Assembly (NCBI GenBank): GCA_963754385.1
Contig: CAVWGE010000001.1
Span: 470,433-534,432, forward strand
Direction: 5' to 3'
DNA length: 64,000 nucleotides
Origin: 9FT-COMBO-48-23 sp963754385
GTDB taxonomy: Bacteria; Chloroflexota; Dehalococcoidia; GIF9; UBA5629
The first letter of the stretch is position 1. Every line of letters begins with the position of its first letter. The notes under the pieces were generated by a model, which was not told the DNA's origin, made no database searches, and saw nothing but the letters and a program-made list of their open reading frames with translations. A program made the translations under genes and the position numbers. Shown here piece after piece: positions 16,053 to 24,846 of this stretch.

Positions 16053-17174
16053 ATGGCGAGTGCAGATGAGCTGAAATATTGGGTAGGCTTCTCCAAGATG
16101 CCTGGCGTAGGTCGGGTGAAAATCTCCCAGCTATTGGAGCACTTCACCACCATGGAGCATGCCTGGAAAGCCTCGGCTGGCGAGCTGAAAAAAGCTGGGC
16201 TTGATTCAAAAACTGTTGATACTGTCGTGAATTTGAGGCCCAGGATTTCTTTAGATGCCGAAATCGACGGATTGAAGCAGCATAAAGTGAAAGTTCTCAC
16301 CTGTGATTCACCTGCTTACCCCCAGAGGCTGAAGGAAATTTATGATTATCCACCGGTGCTTTATGTCAGGGGCAACTTATTGCCCGAAGATGAATGTTGT
16401 ATAGCTGTAGTCGGTACCCGTCGGGCTACCGTCTACGGGCGACAAGTCACTGAGGAGATTGTGAGCGACCTGGCTCGAAATAAAATCACTATTGTCAGTG
16501 GTCTGGCTAAAGGCATTGACTCTATAGCTCATCGTGCTGCGATTGAAGCCGGCGGCAGGACTATTGCTGTCTTCGCTTGCGGACTTGATATCGTTTACCC
16601 GGCGGAGAATGCCAAGCTGGCTCGTGAGGTTATGGAGCATGGTGCTTTGCTAAGCGAATATCCTTTGGGTACTCGACCTAAAGCTGATAATTTTCCCAGG
16701 CGCAACCGGATTATGAGTGGGGTGAGCCTTGGTGTTTTGGTAGTGGAGGCCGGTGAAAGCAGCGGAGCCTTAATTACGGCTAATCAAGCGGTGGAGCAGA
16801 ACCGAGAGGTCTTCGCCATCCCGGGCAGTATTCTATCTCCAGCCAGCAGAGGGACGAATCACCTTATTCAGGAGGGGGCAAAACTGGTACGGAACTATGT
16901 CGACGTTCTAGAGGAGTTGAATTTAGCTATAATGGCACAACAACTGGAGATGAAGGAGCTTCTGCCTGCCGATGAAACTGAATCATTGTTGCTGAAACAA
17001 TTAAGCCATGAGCCGACTCATATTGATGAACTCTGCCGCAATAGCGGCTTAGAGGCGGCTCTGGTTAGCAGCACTCTAACTATGATGGAGCTTAAAGGGA
17101 TGGTGAAGCATGTCGGCGGCATGAACTATGCGCTGCTCAAAGAAATGAAAGAGGAATATCAAACGGCAAGGTAA
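16053..17174 (+). CDS. dprA: DNA-processing protein DprA (Smf)
   Basis: The 373-residue protein has the DprA layout. An N-terminal helix-hairpin-helix/SAM-like region (about 1-80) includes the PGVGRVK pattern. The Rossmann-like core has VVGTRRATVYG, SGLAKGIDSIAH and NRIMSGVSLGVLVVEAGESSG, and a C-terminal winged-helix (DETESLLLKQLS onward, about residues 305-365) ends it. DprA binds single-stranded DNA and loads RecA during natural transformation. It heads a long plus-strand run, with topA 8 bp downstream. A promoter only 13 nt upstream implies a nearly leaderless message. dprA-topA pairing is common in bacteria. Confidence 0.95.
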   Translation: MASADELKYWVGFSKMPGVGRVKISQLLEHFTTMEHAWKASAGELKKAGLDSKTVDTVVNLRPRISLDAEIDGLKQHKVKVLTCDSPAYPQRLKEIYDYPPVLYVRGNLLPEDECCIAVVGTRRATVYGRQVTEEIVSDLARNKITIVSGLAKGIDSIAHRAAIEAGGRTIAVFACGLDIVYPAENAKLAREVMEHGALLSEYPLGTRPKADNFPRRNRIMSGVSLGVLVVEAGESSGALITANQAVEQNREVFAIPGSILSPASRGTNHLIQEGAKLVRNYVDVLEELNLAIMAQQLEMKELLPADETESLLLKQLSHEPTHIDELCRNSGLEAALVSSTLTMMELKGMVKHVGGMNYALLKEMKEEYQTAR

Positions 17175-17182
17175 TTATAGCA

Positions 17183-19309
17183 GTGAAACTTGTTATTGTT
17201 GAATCACCAGCCAAAGCGAGGACTATAAGCAGGATCTTAGGCACAGATTATGCCATTAAGGCTACCTTGGGGCATGTGCGTGACCTACCCAGAAGCGAAT
17301 TGGGTATAGATATAACTAATGACTTCGCTCCCCGATATGTCACTATCAAGCAGAGAAAAAAGGTGCTCGGTGAGTTAAAGAAGTCGGCTGAAGATGCTTC
17401 AGCGGTTTATCTAGCTACTGACCCTGACCGCGAGGGTGAGGCAATTTCCTGGCATCTGGTCGAGGCCATTAAACTAGGTAAGAGCAAACTGCCTATCCAC
17501 AGGGTTGTCTTTCACGAGATAACCAAGGAGGCGGTAGAAAAGGCTTTCCATCATCCTCGCTCTATTGATATGAATTTAGTCGATGCCCAACAGGCACGCC
17601 GTCTCTTAGACAGACTGGTCGGCTACAAACTGAGCCCATTGCTGTGGCGGAAGGTGCAAAGAGGTCTTTCTGCAGGCAGGGTTCAATCAGCGGCCTTGAG
17701 AATAATCGTTGACAGGGAGCGGGAGATACAGAATTTCGTTCGCACAGAGTACTGGACTATTGAAGCTGAATTGGCTAAGAAATTGCCGGAAGCTCAGAAG
17801 GTCGGTTTCAGAGCATTACTTATAAGTCTGGCTGACGGTACAAAGTTGGAGATACCCAATCAACAGGAAGCCGCTAGGATTGAAGAAGAACTGAGGAAGG
17901 CTGATTATGCGGTTAAGAAAGTAACAATAAAAGAGGTAGCTCGTCAACCGGCGCCGCCATTTATCACCAGTACCCTGCAACAGGAAGCCTGGCGCAAACT
18001 GCGGTTCACTGCTCAGCGCACTATGGTTATCGCCCAACAGCTTTACGAAGGTATACCTTTGGGCGAAGAGGGTTCGGTAGGGCTGATTACCTATATGCGC
18101 ACCGATTCCACTCATGTAGCTGCCGGCGCTATAGCAGAGACCAGAGATTTTATAACTAACAAGTATGGAGCTCGTTTTGTGCCTCCGCATCCGCGTTCTT
18201 TTGTTAAGAGGAGCAAATGGGCACAAGAGGCGCACGAAGCTATTAGACCAACAAAAATTCACCGGGAACCTGACCAACTCCGCTCTTACCTCAAGCCGGA
18301 GCAACTTAAGCTATATGAGCTTATCTGGAAACGGATGGTGGCAAGCCAGATGGCAGCAGCCTCTCTGGATACCACCACTGTAGAAATAAACGCAAAATGG
18401 CCCGAACCCCAAAAGGGATATCTGCTTAGAGCAACCAGTTCTGTGGTCAAGTTTCCAGGATTCATAACTTTGTATAGTGAGGGGAAAGATGAGGACGGAG
18501 AAGAAGAGAAGGCAATCGCCCTACCTGAATTGAAAGTTGGCGATAAATTAGTGTTAGTGGCGCTTTTCCCGGAGCAGCGTTTTACTCAACCATCGCCTCG
18601 CTATACTGAGGCTACGTTGATAAAGGCGCTGGAACAAAGAGGAATCGGACGTCCAAGCACTTATGCTCCGATTATATCTACTATCCAGGAAAGAGGTTAT
18701 GTATATAAAGAAAATGGTAAGCTTTGTCCTGACGAAATAGGCTTAGTTGTGAATGATATCTTGGCCCAGCACTTCCCCAAAATTGTCGACCTGGATTTCA
18801 CTGCTCAGCTTGAGGAAGAGCTGGATGAGATTGCTCGAGGTGAAAAGAGATGGGTGCCTGTCCTAAAAGACTTCTATACGCCTTTCGAGGAGACATTGAG
18901 CCAAGCTGCTGATAGGATAGAAAGGGTTAATCTTGCTAAGCCAACGGAAGAAATCTGTCCTGATTGTGGACGTCCCATGGTATTGAAGACAGGGCGTTTT
19001 GGTAAGTTTTTGTCCTGCAGCGGCTATCCTGATTGCAAAAAGACAATGACCTTCGTTGTCAAAACTGGTGTTTCTTGCCCGCAGTGTGGAAAAGAGTTAA
19101 TTGAGAGGACAACCAAGAAAAGGCGTGTTTTTTATGGTTGCAGCGGTTTTCCACAATGTAAATTTGCGGTTAACCGTAAGCCAGTTCCACAACCCTGTCC
19201 TCAGTGTGGCAAACTGCTAATTGTGTATCGAGAGGGATGGGTGAAATGTACCGCTTGCGAATACAAGAGTAAATTGGATGAATTAGAAAAAATAGGAGCG
19301 GCATCATGA
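17183..19309 (+). CDS. topA: DNA topoisomerase I
   Basis: The 708-residue type IA topoisomerase starts at GTG 17183. The Toprim domain has VIVESPAKA at the N-terminus and the metal-binding TDPDREGEAISWHL near residue 80. The catalytic Tyr lies in LITYMRTDSTH near residue 304. The core ends with QRGIGRPSTYAPII. Three C-terminal zinc fingers follow, built from CPDCG...CSGYPDC, CPQCG...CSGFPQC and CPQCG...CTAC. It relaxes negative supercoils and is essential in most bacteria. Its stop overlaps the aroQ start by 4 bp. Confidence 0.97.
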   Translation: MKLVIVESPAKARTISRILGTDYAIKATLGHVRDLPRSELGIDITNDFAPRYVTIKQRKKVLGELKKSAEDASAVYLATDPDREGEAISWHLVEAIKLGKSKLPIHRVVFHEITKEAVEKAFHHPRSIDMNLVDAQQARRLLDRLVGYKLSPLLWRKVQRGLSAGRVQSAALRIIVDREREIQNFVRTEYWTIEAELAKKLPEAQKVGFRALLISLADGTKLEIPNQQEAARIEEELRKADYAVKKVTIKEVARQPAPPFITSTLQQEAWRKLRFTAQRTMVIAQQLYEGIPLGEEGSVGLITYMRTDSTHVAAGAIAETRDFITNKYGARFVPPHPRSFVKRSKWAQEAHEAIRPTKIHREPDQLRSYLKPEQLKLYELIWKRMVASQMAAASLDTTTVEINAKWPEPQKGYLLRATSSVVKFPGFITLYSEGKDEDGEEEKAIALPELKVGDKLVLVALFPEQRFTQPSPRYTEATLIKALEQRGIGRPSTYAPIISTIQERGYVYKENGKLCPDEIGLVVNDILAQHFPKIVDLDFTAQLEEELDEIARGEKRWVPVLKDFYTPFEETLSQAADRIERVNLAKPTEEICPDCGRPMVLKTGRFGKFLSCSGYPDCKKTMTFVVKTGVSCPQCGKELIERTTKKRRVFYGCSGFPQCKFAVNRKPVPQPCPQCGKLLIVYREGWVKCTACEYKSKLDELEKIGAAS

Positions 19310-19746
19310 AAATCATGGTTATAAACGGACCTAACCTTAACATGTTGGGTAAGCGGAATAAAGCTATTTACGGGGATAAAACATTGGCGGAGCTTGATGC
19401 CCTTTTAAAGAAGGAAGGCGAAAGCCTAGGTGCAGAGATAGTTAGTTTTCAGTCCAACAGTGAGGGAGCACTTATTGACTTTATCCAGAAGCATTCTGCG
19501 GAAACCAGCGGTATAATCATAAATCCCGGAGCACTTACCCATTACGGTCTTTCCTTACGGGATGCTCTGTATGATAGTGGGTTGCCAGTCATTGAGGTTC
19601 ATCTATCTAATATTTATGGACGTGAGGAGTGGCGAGCCAAGTCGGTGATTGCTCCTATCGCTAAGGGGCAAATCAGCGGTTTGGGTTGGCAGGGGTATAT
19701 TGCGGCGTTGCGAACTTTACTTGGAGAACTGAAGAAAGAGACGTAA
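19306..19746 (+). CDS. aroQ: Type II 3-dehydroquinate dehydratase
   Basis: The 146-residue protein is full-length AroQ. It opens with INGPNLNMLGKR, has the catalytic Tyr in AIYGDKTLAEL, the FQSNSEGALIDFI stretch, NPGALTHYGLSLRDAL, and EVHLSNIYGREEWRAKSVI with its catalytic His and Arg. It dehydrates 3-dehydroquinate to 3-dehydroshikimate in the shikimate pathway; aroB, aroE and aroC are about 15 kb away on the other strand. The order aroQ-pepQ-efp is widely conserved. It overlaps topA by 4 bp. Confidence 0.97.
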   Translation: MKIMVINGPNLNMLGKRNKAIYGDKTLAELDALLKKEGESLGAEIVSFQSNSEGALIDFIQKHSAETSGIIINPGALTHYGLSLRDALYDSGLPVIEVHLSNIYGREEWRAKSVIAPIAKGQISGLGWQGYIAALRTLLGELKKET

Positions 19747-19748
19747 GA

Positions 19749-20825
19749 GTGAACCGGCTGCAAAGACTGAGACAGAGTTTAACACAACAGGAATTAGATG
19801 TCCTCATAGTTTCTCAGCCGGAGAACAGGCGTTATCTTTCCGGTTTCACTGGTTCAGCAGGCTGGCTGCTGATTTCAGCCAGTGATGCTTTTCTAGCCGT
19901 TGATTTTCGCTATGTAGAGCAAGCCAAGAAAGAGGCATCGGGTTTTGATGTCGTTCACGTTAAGGGCGACTTAGCAAATTGGTTACCCAAATTGGCCTCA
20001 GATTTAGGATTCAAAAAAGTAGGCTTTGAAGTTGACCATGTCTCCCTTGCCATTTATCAGCAGCTGTGCAAAGCGGTAGGCGACGGCCACTATCAAACCC
20101 GGCTTATTCCGACCAACGGTCTCGTGGAGTCCGTCCGCGCTGTGAAAGAGCCTGAAGAGATAAGGCTCATAGCTGAAGCAGTTGGATTAGCTGATGCTGC
20201 TTTTGCCCACGCTAAATCGATTGTCCGTCCTGGGGTAAGTGAAAAGGAAATAGCCTGGGAATTAGAGAGGTTCCTCCGAGAAAGGGGCAGTGAACCCATG
20301 CCCTTCGACATTATTGTGGCTTCTGGGTCTAACGCGGCTTTGCCCCATGCCAAGCCTTCTGAGAGAGTTATTCTTGAGAATGAGCCTGTAGTCATTGACT
20401 TGGGAGCCCGGGTGAATGGTTACTGCAGTGACTTAAGCCGCACCTTTTTCTTAGGTCGTGAAGACGAGACTTTTTCTAAAATTTATGATATTGTTTTGGG
20501 TGCACAACTAACCGCTTTGGCTGCAATTATGGCTGGTATGAGTGGTGACCAAGCTGACCAATTAGCAAGAACGGTTGTGGAACAGGCAGGCTACAGCGAT
20601 GCCTTTGGTCATGGCTTAGGACATGGTATTGGATTAGAGGCTCATGAATCACCACGGCTTGGGCCTAGTTCTTCAGACCTGCTAATTGATGGCATGGTTT
20701 TTACTATAGAGCCTGGAATTTATATCCCCGGTTGGGGTGGAGTTAGAGTTGAAGATACAGTTGTAATGGAGAACGGTAAAATCAAAGCCCTTACCAGGGC
20801 GGATAAGATAGAAAACATCTGTTAG
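19749..20825 (+). CDS. pepQ: M24 aminopeptidase (Xaa-Pro peptidase type)
   Basis: I start the gene at GTG 19749, 2 bp after the aroQ stop, because an earlier ATG at 19686 would sit inside aroQ and add a non-conserved tail. The product is 358 residues. The N-terminal creatinase-like domain (NRRYLSGFTGSAG) covers about 1-130. The C-terminal pita-bread domain keeps the dinuclear metal ligands: Asp in VIDLGARVNGYCSDLSRTF, His in HGLGHGIGLEAHE, and Glu in IEPGIYIPGWGGVRVED. It removes N-terminal residues before proline, in keeping with its place next to efp. Confidence 0.93.
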   Translation: MNRLQRLRQSLTQQELDVLIVSQPENRRYLSGFTGSAGWLLISASDAFLAVDFRYVEQAKKEASGFDVVHVKGDLANWLPKLASDLGFKKVGFEVDHVSLAIYQQLCKAVGDGHYQTRLIPTNGLVESVRAVKEPEEIRLIAEAVGLADAAFAHAKSIVRPGVSEKEIAWELERFLRERGSEPMPFDIIVASGSNAALPHAKPSERVILENEPVVIDLGARVNGYCSDLSRTFFLGREDETFSKIYDIVLGAQLTALAAIMAGMSGDQADQLARTVVEQAGYSDAFGHGLGHGIGLEAHESPRLGPSSSDLLIDGMVFTIEPGIYIPGWGGVRVEDTVVMENGKIKALTRADKIENIC

Positions 20826-20840
20826 GAGGGCAGTCACCTT

Positions 20841-21401
20841 ATGATAGACGCCGGAGAGTTAAAAAGAGGGATAACTATTGAACTGGATGGGCAGTTGTAT
20901 CAGGTTCTTGATTTTCAGCATATTAAGATGGGACGTGGTTCAGCACAGGTTCGGCTGAAGCTCCGTGATGTTCGCGCTGGCCATAACACTGAACGCTCTT
21001 TCCAGGCCAGTGAGACATTTACCAGGGCTGTTCTTGAGCGCCGCCCTGTACAGTACCTTTATAATGATGGCAGCCTCTACCATTTTATGGATACTAAGAC
21101 TTTTGAGCAGACAGCTATTGATAAATCAATGCTTGGTGAGGCGCTGAACTATTTGAAAGACGGGGCAAACCTGGAAATATTGACACATAAAGGCAAATCC
21201 GTGGGGATACAATTGCCTGTTTCAGTGGAGCTTAAGGTCGTGGAAACAGGTCCCGGCTTCAAGGGCGATACCGCTTCTGCCGGCAGCAAACCAGCCGAAA
21301 TGGAGACAGGCATTACTATTAAGGTGCCCTTTTTCATAAATACCGGAGACATTATCAAGGTAGATACCCGCAGCGGAGAATATCTGGAGAGGGTGAGCTG
21401 A
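20841..21401 (+). CDS. efp: Translation elongation factor P
   Basis: The 186-residue protein has EF-P length and three beta-barrel domains, starting after a TAGGAGGG ribosome site. The domain I loop that reaches the peptidyl-transferase centre reads HIKMGRGSAQV, placing Arg32 at the tip where Escherichia coli has Lys34. Arg at this position is the rhamnosylated residue in Pseudomonas-type EF-P, but no EarP-like gene is in the window, so modification is unknown. The C-terminus ends in a normal DTRSGEYLERV. EF-P relieves ribosome stalling at polyproline. It is co-directional with pepQ, 15 bp downstream. Confidence 0.96.
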   Translation: MIDAGELKRGITIELDGQLYQVLDFQHIKMGRGSAQVRLKLRDVRAGHNTERSFQASETFTRAVLERRPVQYLYNDGSLYHFMDTKTFEQTAIDKSMLGEALNYLKDGANLEILTHKGKSVGIQLPVSVELKVVETGPGFKGDTASAGSKPAEMETGITIKVPFFINTGDIIKVDTRSGEYLERVS

Positions 21402-21405
21402 ATCT

Positions 21406-22053
21406 TTGATAAAAGCTGATCTTCATATTCATACCGCTTATTCTATGGATTGTACCATGTCCCTGGAGAAGATAATCGCACGCTGCCTTGAAGTTGGCAT
21501 TAACTGCCTGGCGGTAGCTGACCATAACGCTATTGCCGGAGCTCTAAAGATGAAGGAAATAGCGCCCTTCACTATTATCGTCAGCGAGGAAATTCTGACT
21601 TTGGACGGTGAGATCATCGGGATGTTTCTTAGCCAGGAGATCCCTAGCAAATTGTCCATAGAAGAAACCATAGCTCGAATCAAAGCTCAAGGTGGGCTGG
21701 TATGCATTCCACATCCGTGTGACAGGTTACGTTTCTCGGTTTTTAGAGACCAGGTTTTCGAGCATATAATGCCGGAAGTTGATATCATCGAGGTATTCAA
21801 TGCTCGCAGCCTTTCACCAGGTAGTTCGGCCAGAGCGCGGCAGCTGGCACAGAAATACGGCAAGCTTGCCAGCGCCGGTAGCGATGCTCATACACCTTCC
21901 GAGATAGGCAATGCCTGCGTTGAGATGCACGAATTCAGTGGTAAAGACGAATTTCTGGCTTCCCTGGCTGAGGGGAAGATTTGCGGCAATAAGTCAAAAC
22001 CGACTGTTCATTTCTCTAGCATTTGGGCTAGGTTTAAGAAACGCTTATCCTAG
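21406..22053 (+). CDS. PHP-domain metal-dependent phosphoesterase
   Basis: The 215-residue protein starts at TTG 21406, 4 bp after efp, with a GGAGAGGG site. The PHP metal ligands are plain: DLHIHTAYS near residue 5, AVADHNAIAG near 38, a Glu in VSEEILTLDGEIIG, CIPHPCDRLR near 100, and AGSDAHTPSEIG near 160. PHP proteins use three metals to hydrolyse phosphoesters, for example nucleoside 3',5'-bisphosphates (RNase AM/YciV) or histidinol phosphate. The short form here matches stand-alone YciV-like enzymes without extra domains. It may belong to the transcript of the formyltransferase-like gene 11 bp downstream. Confidence 0.88.
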   Translation: MIKADLHIHTAYSMDCTMSLEKIIARCLEVGINCLAVADHNAIAGALKMKEIAPFTIIVSEEILTLDGEIIGMFLSQEIPSKLSIEETIARIKAQGGLVCIPHPCDRLRFSVFRDQVFEHIMPEVDIIEVFNARSLSPGSSARARQLAQKYGKLASAGSDAHTPSEIGNACVEMHEFSGKDEFLASLAEGKICGNKSKPTVHFSSIWARFKKRLS

Positions 22054-22064
22054 GAGAAATTCCC

Positions 22065-22883
22065 TTGTTGACCATCGGTTGGTTTTCCACCGGCAGGGAT
22101 GAGGCAGCAGGACAGCTTCTGCAGGTTGTGTTCCACAAAGTTCAAACCGGTGAAATTGAGGGCACGATCGCCTTTGTCTTCAGCAATCGAGAGCCCGGCG
22201 AAGCGAAACAGAGCGACTTATTCTTTGAATTGGTTCGAAGCTATCATATCCCGCTGATTTGCTTCTCATCTAAGAAATTTGAGGCTACGCAGGATATAGC
22301 GGACAAAGCAGATGGTGAAATTTTATCAAAATGGCGCCTCGAATATGACACAGAGGTTATGAAAAGGCTGCAGGGCTTCAAACAAGATTTATGCGTACTT
22401 GCCGGCTATATGCTTATCGTCGGGAAAGATATGTGCCAGAGGTATGATATGATTAACCTGCATCCGGCGGCTCCAGGAGGTCCTAAAGGCAGCTGGCAGG
22501 AAGTAATCTGGGCGCTGATGGAGGATAAGGCCGCAGAATCCGGGGTTATGATGCATCTGGTAACGCCGGAACTGGACAGGGGACCGGTAATAACTTATTG
22601 TACCTTTCCCATTAGGGGCGAGCATTTTGATAAACATTGGCGGGAGATCGATGGTTACCCTGTAGCTGAGATAAAGAAGCAAAAAGGTGAGAACAATGCA
22701 CTTTTTAAGCTCATCCGCCAGCATGGGCTAGTCAGAGAATTCCCGCTTATAGTATCGACCTTGATAGCCTTCAGTCGAAGTGAGGTTAAGATAGAGGCTG
22801 GCGCGATATTTGACCGCTATGGAAAACCTATATCAGGGTATGACCTGACTGATGAAGTAGATAGAGCAGCGGAGTTGAGATGA
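22065..22883 (+). CDS. Formyltransferase-family protein related to PurN
   Basis: The 272-residue protein starts at TTG 22065. It has a PurN-like fold: CVLAGYMLIV, the catalytic Asn and His in INLHPAAPGG, and catalytic Asp in TPELDRGPVI, matching N106, H108 and D144 of E. coli PurN. The N-terminal phosphate-binding loop differs: FSTGRDEAAGQLL replaces the SGNGSNLQA type, and about 70 residues follow the usual C-terminus. So a formyl group from N10-formyl-tetrahydrofolate is probably transferred, but the acceptor is not glycinamide ribotide with any certainty. The gene overlaps the next by ATGA and lies among a phosphatase and a sugar kinase. Confidence 0.72.
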   Translation: MLTIGWFSTGRDEAAGQLLQVVFHKVQTGEIEGTIAFVFSNREPGEAKQSDLFFELVRSYHIPLICFSSKKFEATQDIADKADGEILSKWRLEYDTEVMKRLQGFKQDLCVLAGYMLIVGKDMCQRYDMINLHPAAPGGPKGSWQEVIWALMEDKAAESGVMMHLVTPELDRGPVITYCTFPIRGEHFDKHWREIDGYPVAEIKKQKGENNALFKLIRQHGLVREFPLIVSTLIAFSRSEVKIEAGAIFDRYGKPISGYDLTDEVDRAAELR

Positions 22884-23866
22884 GTGTAATCTGTTTTGAC
22901 CTCGAAGGTCCGTTAGCTACTCAGGACAACGCCTATGAGCTTATGAAGCTTTTCCCGGGTGGGGGCAAGCTTTTCGAGACCATCAGTCGGTATGATGATT
23001 TATTAACCCTAGAAGGTAAAACAGGCTACGAGCCCGGTGATACTTTGGCTCTTATCGCACCGTTCTTGGTCTACCACAAGATAAAGGAGAGAGACATTTC
23101 CTCACTGGCGAAGAAGGCAACCTTAACTGGCGGAGCTGCGGCACTGGTCTCTCGTCTCGGTGCACATGGTTGGAACGTATTTTGCATCAGCACCAGCTAT
23201 GAGCAGTACGCTTCGCACATAGCACACAAGTTAAATATTTTTTCCCAAAATGTTGCCTGTACCTCCTTCCCGTTAGATAAAATTTCCCGGATGTTGAATA
23301 AAGATGATTTACGCCCCTTGGAAACAATAGAGGGAAACATCTTGAGCGCTCTGTTAGTTGACAACGATTGGATTAAGAAACAACTTGGCCGTTTTTACTG
23401 GGAAGAATTGCCTAAGACAAATTTAGGTTCGCTTCTGAAAGAGGTGAGACCCGTGGGAGGGCAACGTAAGGTGGAAGCGCTAAAACATTTTGCTCAAGCA
23501 AAAGGTCAACCTTTGTCAAACTGGGTAGCGGTGGGTGATAGTATTACCGACTTCAAGATGCTTGAGGCTGTTAACCAGGCTGGGGGTCTGGCTATTGCCT
23601 TCAATGCTAATGAGTATGCACTGCCCTATGCTACTATAGGCCTGGCATCCACACATATTTATGACCTGTTGCCTGTTCTGGAAAGTTGGAAGAAAGGCAA
23701 ACGCTCAGCGGTGGAAAAGCTGGTCAAGGGGAAAGAAAAAGCTGGCGGAAAGGGTGATAGAGAGCACTTTCACTGGCTGGCTGGGATTGAGGATATTGCA
23801 GCTCCTCTCGAAATCCACAAGAGAATTCGCCGCGTTGTTCGAGAGGAGGCAGCGGCACTAGGCTGA
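22880..23866 (+). CDS. HAD-superfamily protein resembling EhaR
   Basis: The 328-residue protein starts inside the previous stop (ATGA). HAD motif I is FDLEGPLATQDNAYEL, motif II is CISTSYEQYA near 108, and motif IV is VGDSITDFKML near 217. The opening DLEGPL..DNAYEL and ISRYDDLL..GYEPGDTLALI closely recall EhaR, a predicted HAD subunit recorded with the Eha hydrogenase of methanogens. No hydrogenase genes are here. Motif I has Glu where many HAD phosphatases have the second Asp, so phosphatase activity is probable but not certain. It is translationally coupled to the formyltransferase-like gene and followed 7 bp later by a PfkB kinase. Confidence 0.75.
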   Translation: MSVICFDLEGPLATQDNAYELMKLFPGGGKLFETISRYDDLLTLEGKTGYEPGDTLALIAPFLVYHKIKERDISSLAKKATLTGGAAALVSRLGAHGWNVFCISTSYEQYASHIAHKLNIFSQNVACTSFPLDKISRMLNKDDLRPLETIEGNILSALLVDNDWIKKQLGRFYWEELPKTNLGSLLKEVRPVGGQRKVEALKHFAQAKGQPLSNWVAVGDSITDFKMLEAVNQAGGLAIAFNANEYALPYATIGLASTHIYDLLPVLESWKKGKRSAVEKLVKGKEKAGGKGDREHFHWLAGIEDIAAPLEIHKRIRRVVREEAAALG

Positions 23867-23873
23867 GTTCACC

Positions 23874-24842
23874 ATGGCTGTACTTGATATAGTTGGCTTT
23901 GGAGCGATGAACATCGACCACCTGTACAAGGTCGATGAGATTGTTGCTGATGGGGAACAGTCGGTAAATGGTTTTGAATCTCTCCCTGGTGGCTCGGCAG
24001 CTAATACTATTTACGGATTGGCTAAACTGGGCGTTAAAGCAGGATTTGTTGGGGCTATTGGCATTGACGACGATGGTGAGGAGCTTATCAAAGATTTCAA
24101 GAATGTTGCTGTAGATACCAGTCAGATTCGAATCAAACAGGAGGTAAAGACCGGCTCAACAATCTGCCTCAGTGATAGGCTGGGGGGACGGGCCATATAT
24201 GTATCCCCCGGAGCTAATAACCTGCTCGGTCCCGAGGATATAGATTTAGCCTATTTAAGCCAATCTCAGATGGTCCATCTGTCCTCCTTTGTTGATGACA
24301 GGCAGTTTAACCTACAAGTTAGCGTTACTGAAAAACTGTCAATTTCCGTAACGGTAAGCCTGTCTCCCGGAATGCTCTATGTTGCTAGAGGTCTGAAAGC
24401 CTTGGTTCCCTTGCTGAAGAGGGCTCATATCGTCTTTATGAACCGTGAGGAAATCGAGCGATTGACAGGCGATGGTTTCAAGTCCGGAGCTCGGGGAATT
24501 GCGAAATCGGGCTGCCGGATTGTTGTTGTAACCCTGGGCAAGGGTCTGGATAAAGGCAAAGCTGGGATGGTTACGGCCTATATTTATGACGGGAAGCAAG
24601 AATATGAGGTTGAGTCTGAAGAGGTAACCTCGAAATTGCCGTTGGAAAGCACCGGTGCCGGAGATGCTTTCGCTGCCGGATTTCTTTTCGGTTTTCTCAG
24701 AGGCAAGAAGCTTGAAGAATGCGGACTGCTTGGCGATATAATGGCCAGCTTTGGCATCAGGGCAATTGGAGCTCGAAAAGGACTGCCAACCTTAGCTCAG
24801 CTATCTCAGAAATATCTTCAACGTTCAGGCAACCCGCTCTAG
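23874..24842 (+). CDS. PfkB-family sugar/nucleoside kinase
   Basis: The 322-residue protein is a ribokinase/adenosine-kinase family enzyme. It opens with DIVGFGAMNIDHLYKVD, has the family signature 1 region LPGGSAANTIYGLAKLG, and ends with signature 2 STGAGDAFAAGFLFGF, where the Asp is the catalytic base. The PfkB anion hole follows GAGD. Substrates of this family include ribose, adenosine, fructose-1-phosphate and others; none can be chosen from sequence. The gene closes the cluster PHP, formyltransferase-like, HAD, PfkB, and is tail to tail with clpP only 4 bp away. Confidence 0.87.
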   Translation: MAVLDIVGFGAMNIDHLYKVDEIVADGEQSVNGFESLPGGSAANTIYGLAKLGVKAGFVGAIGIDDDGEELIKDFKNVAVDTSQIRIKQEVKTGSTICLSDRLGGRAIYVSPGANNLLGPEDIDLAYLSQSQMVHLSSFVDDRQFNLQVSVTEKLSISVTVSLSPGMLYVARGLKALVPLLKRAHIVFMNREEIERLTGDGFKSGARGIAKSGCRIVVVTLGKGLDKGKAGMVTAYIYDGKQEYEVESEEVTSKLPLESTGAGDAFAAGFLFGFLRGKKLEECGLLGDIMASFGIRAIGARKGLPTLAQLSQKYLQRSGNPL

Positions 24843-24846
24843 GTGT

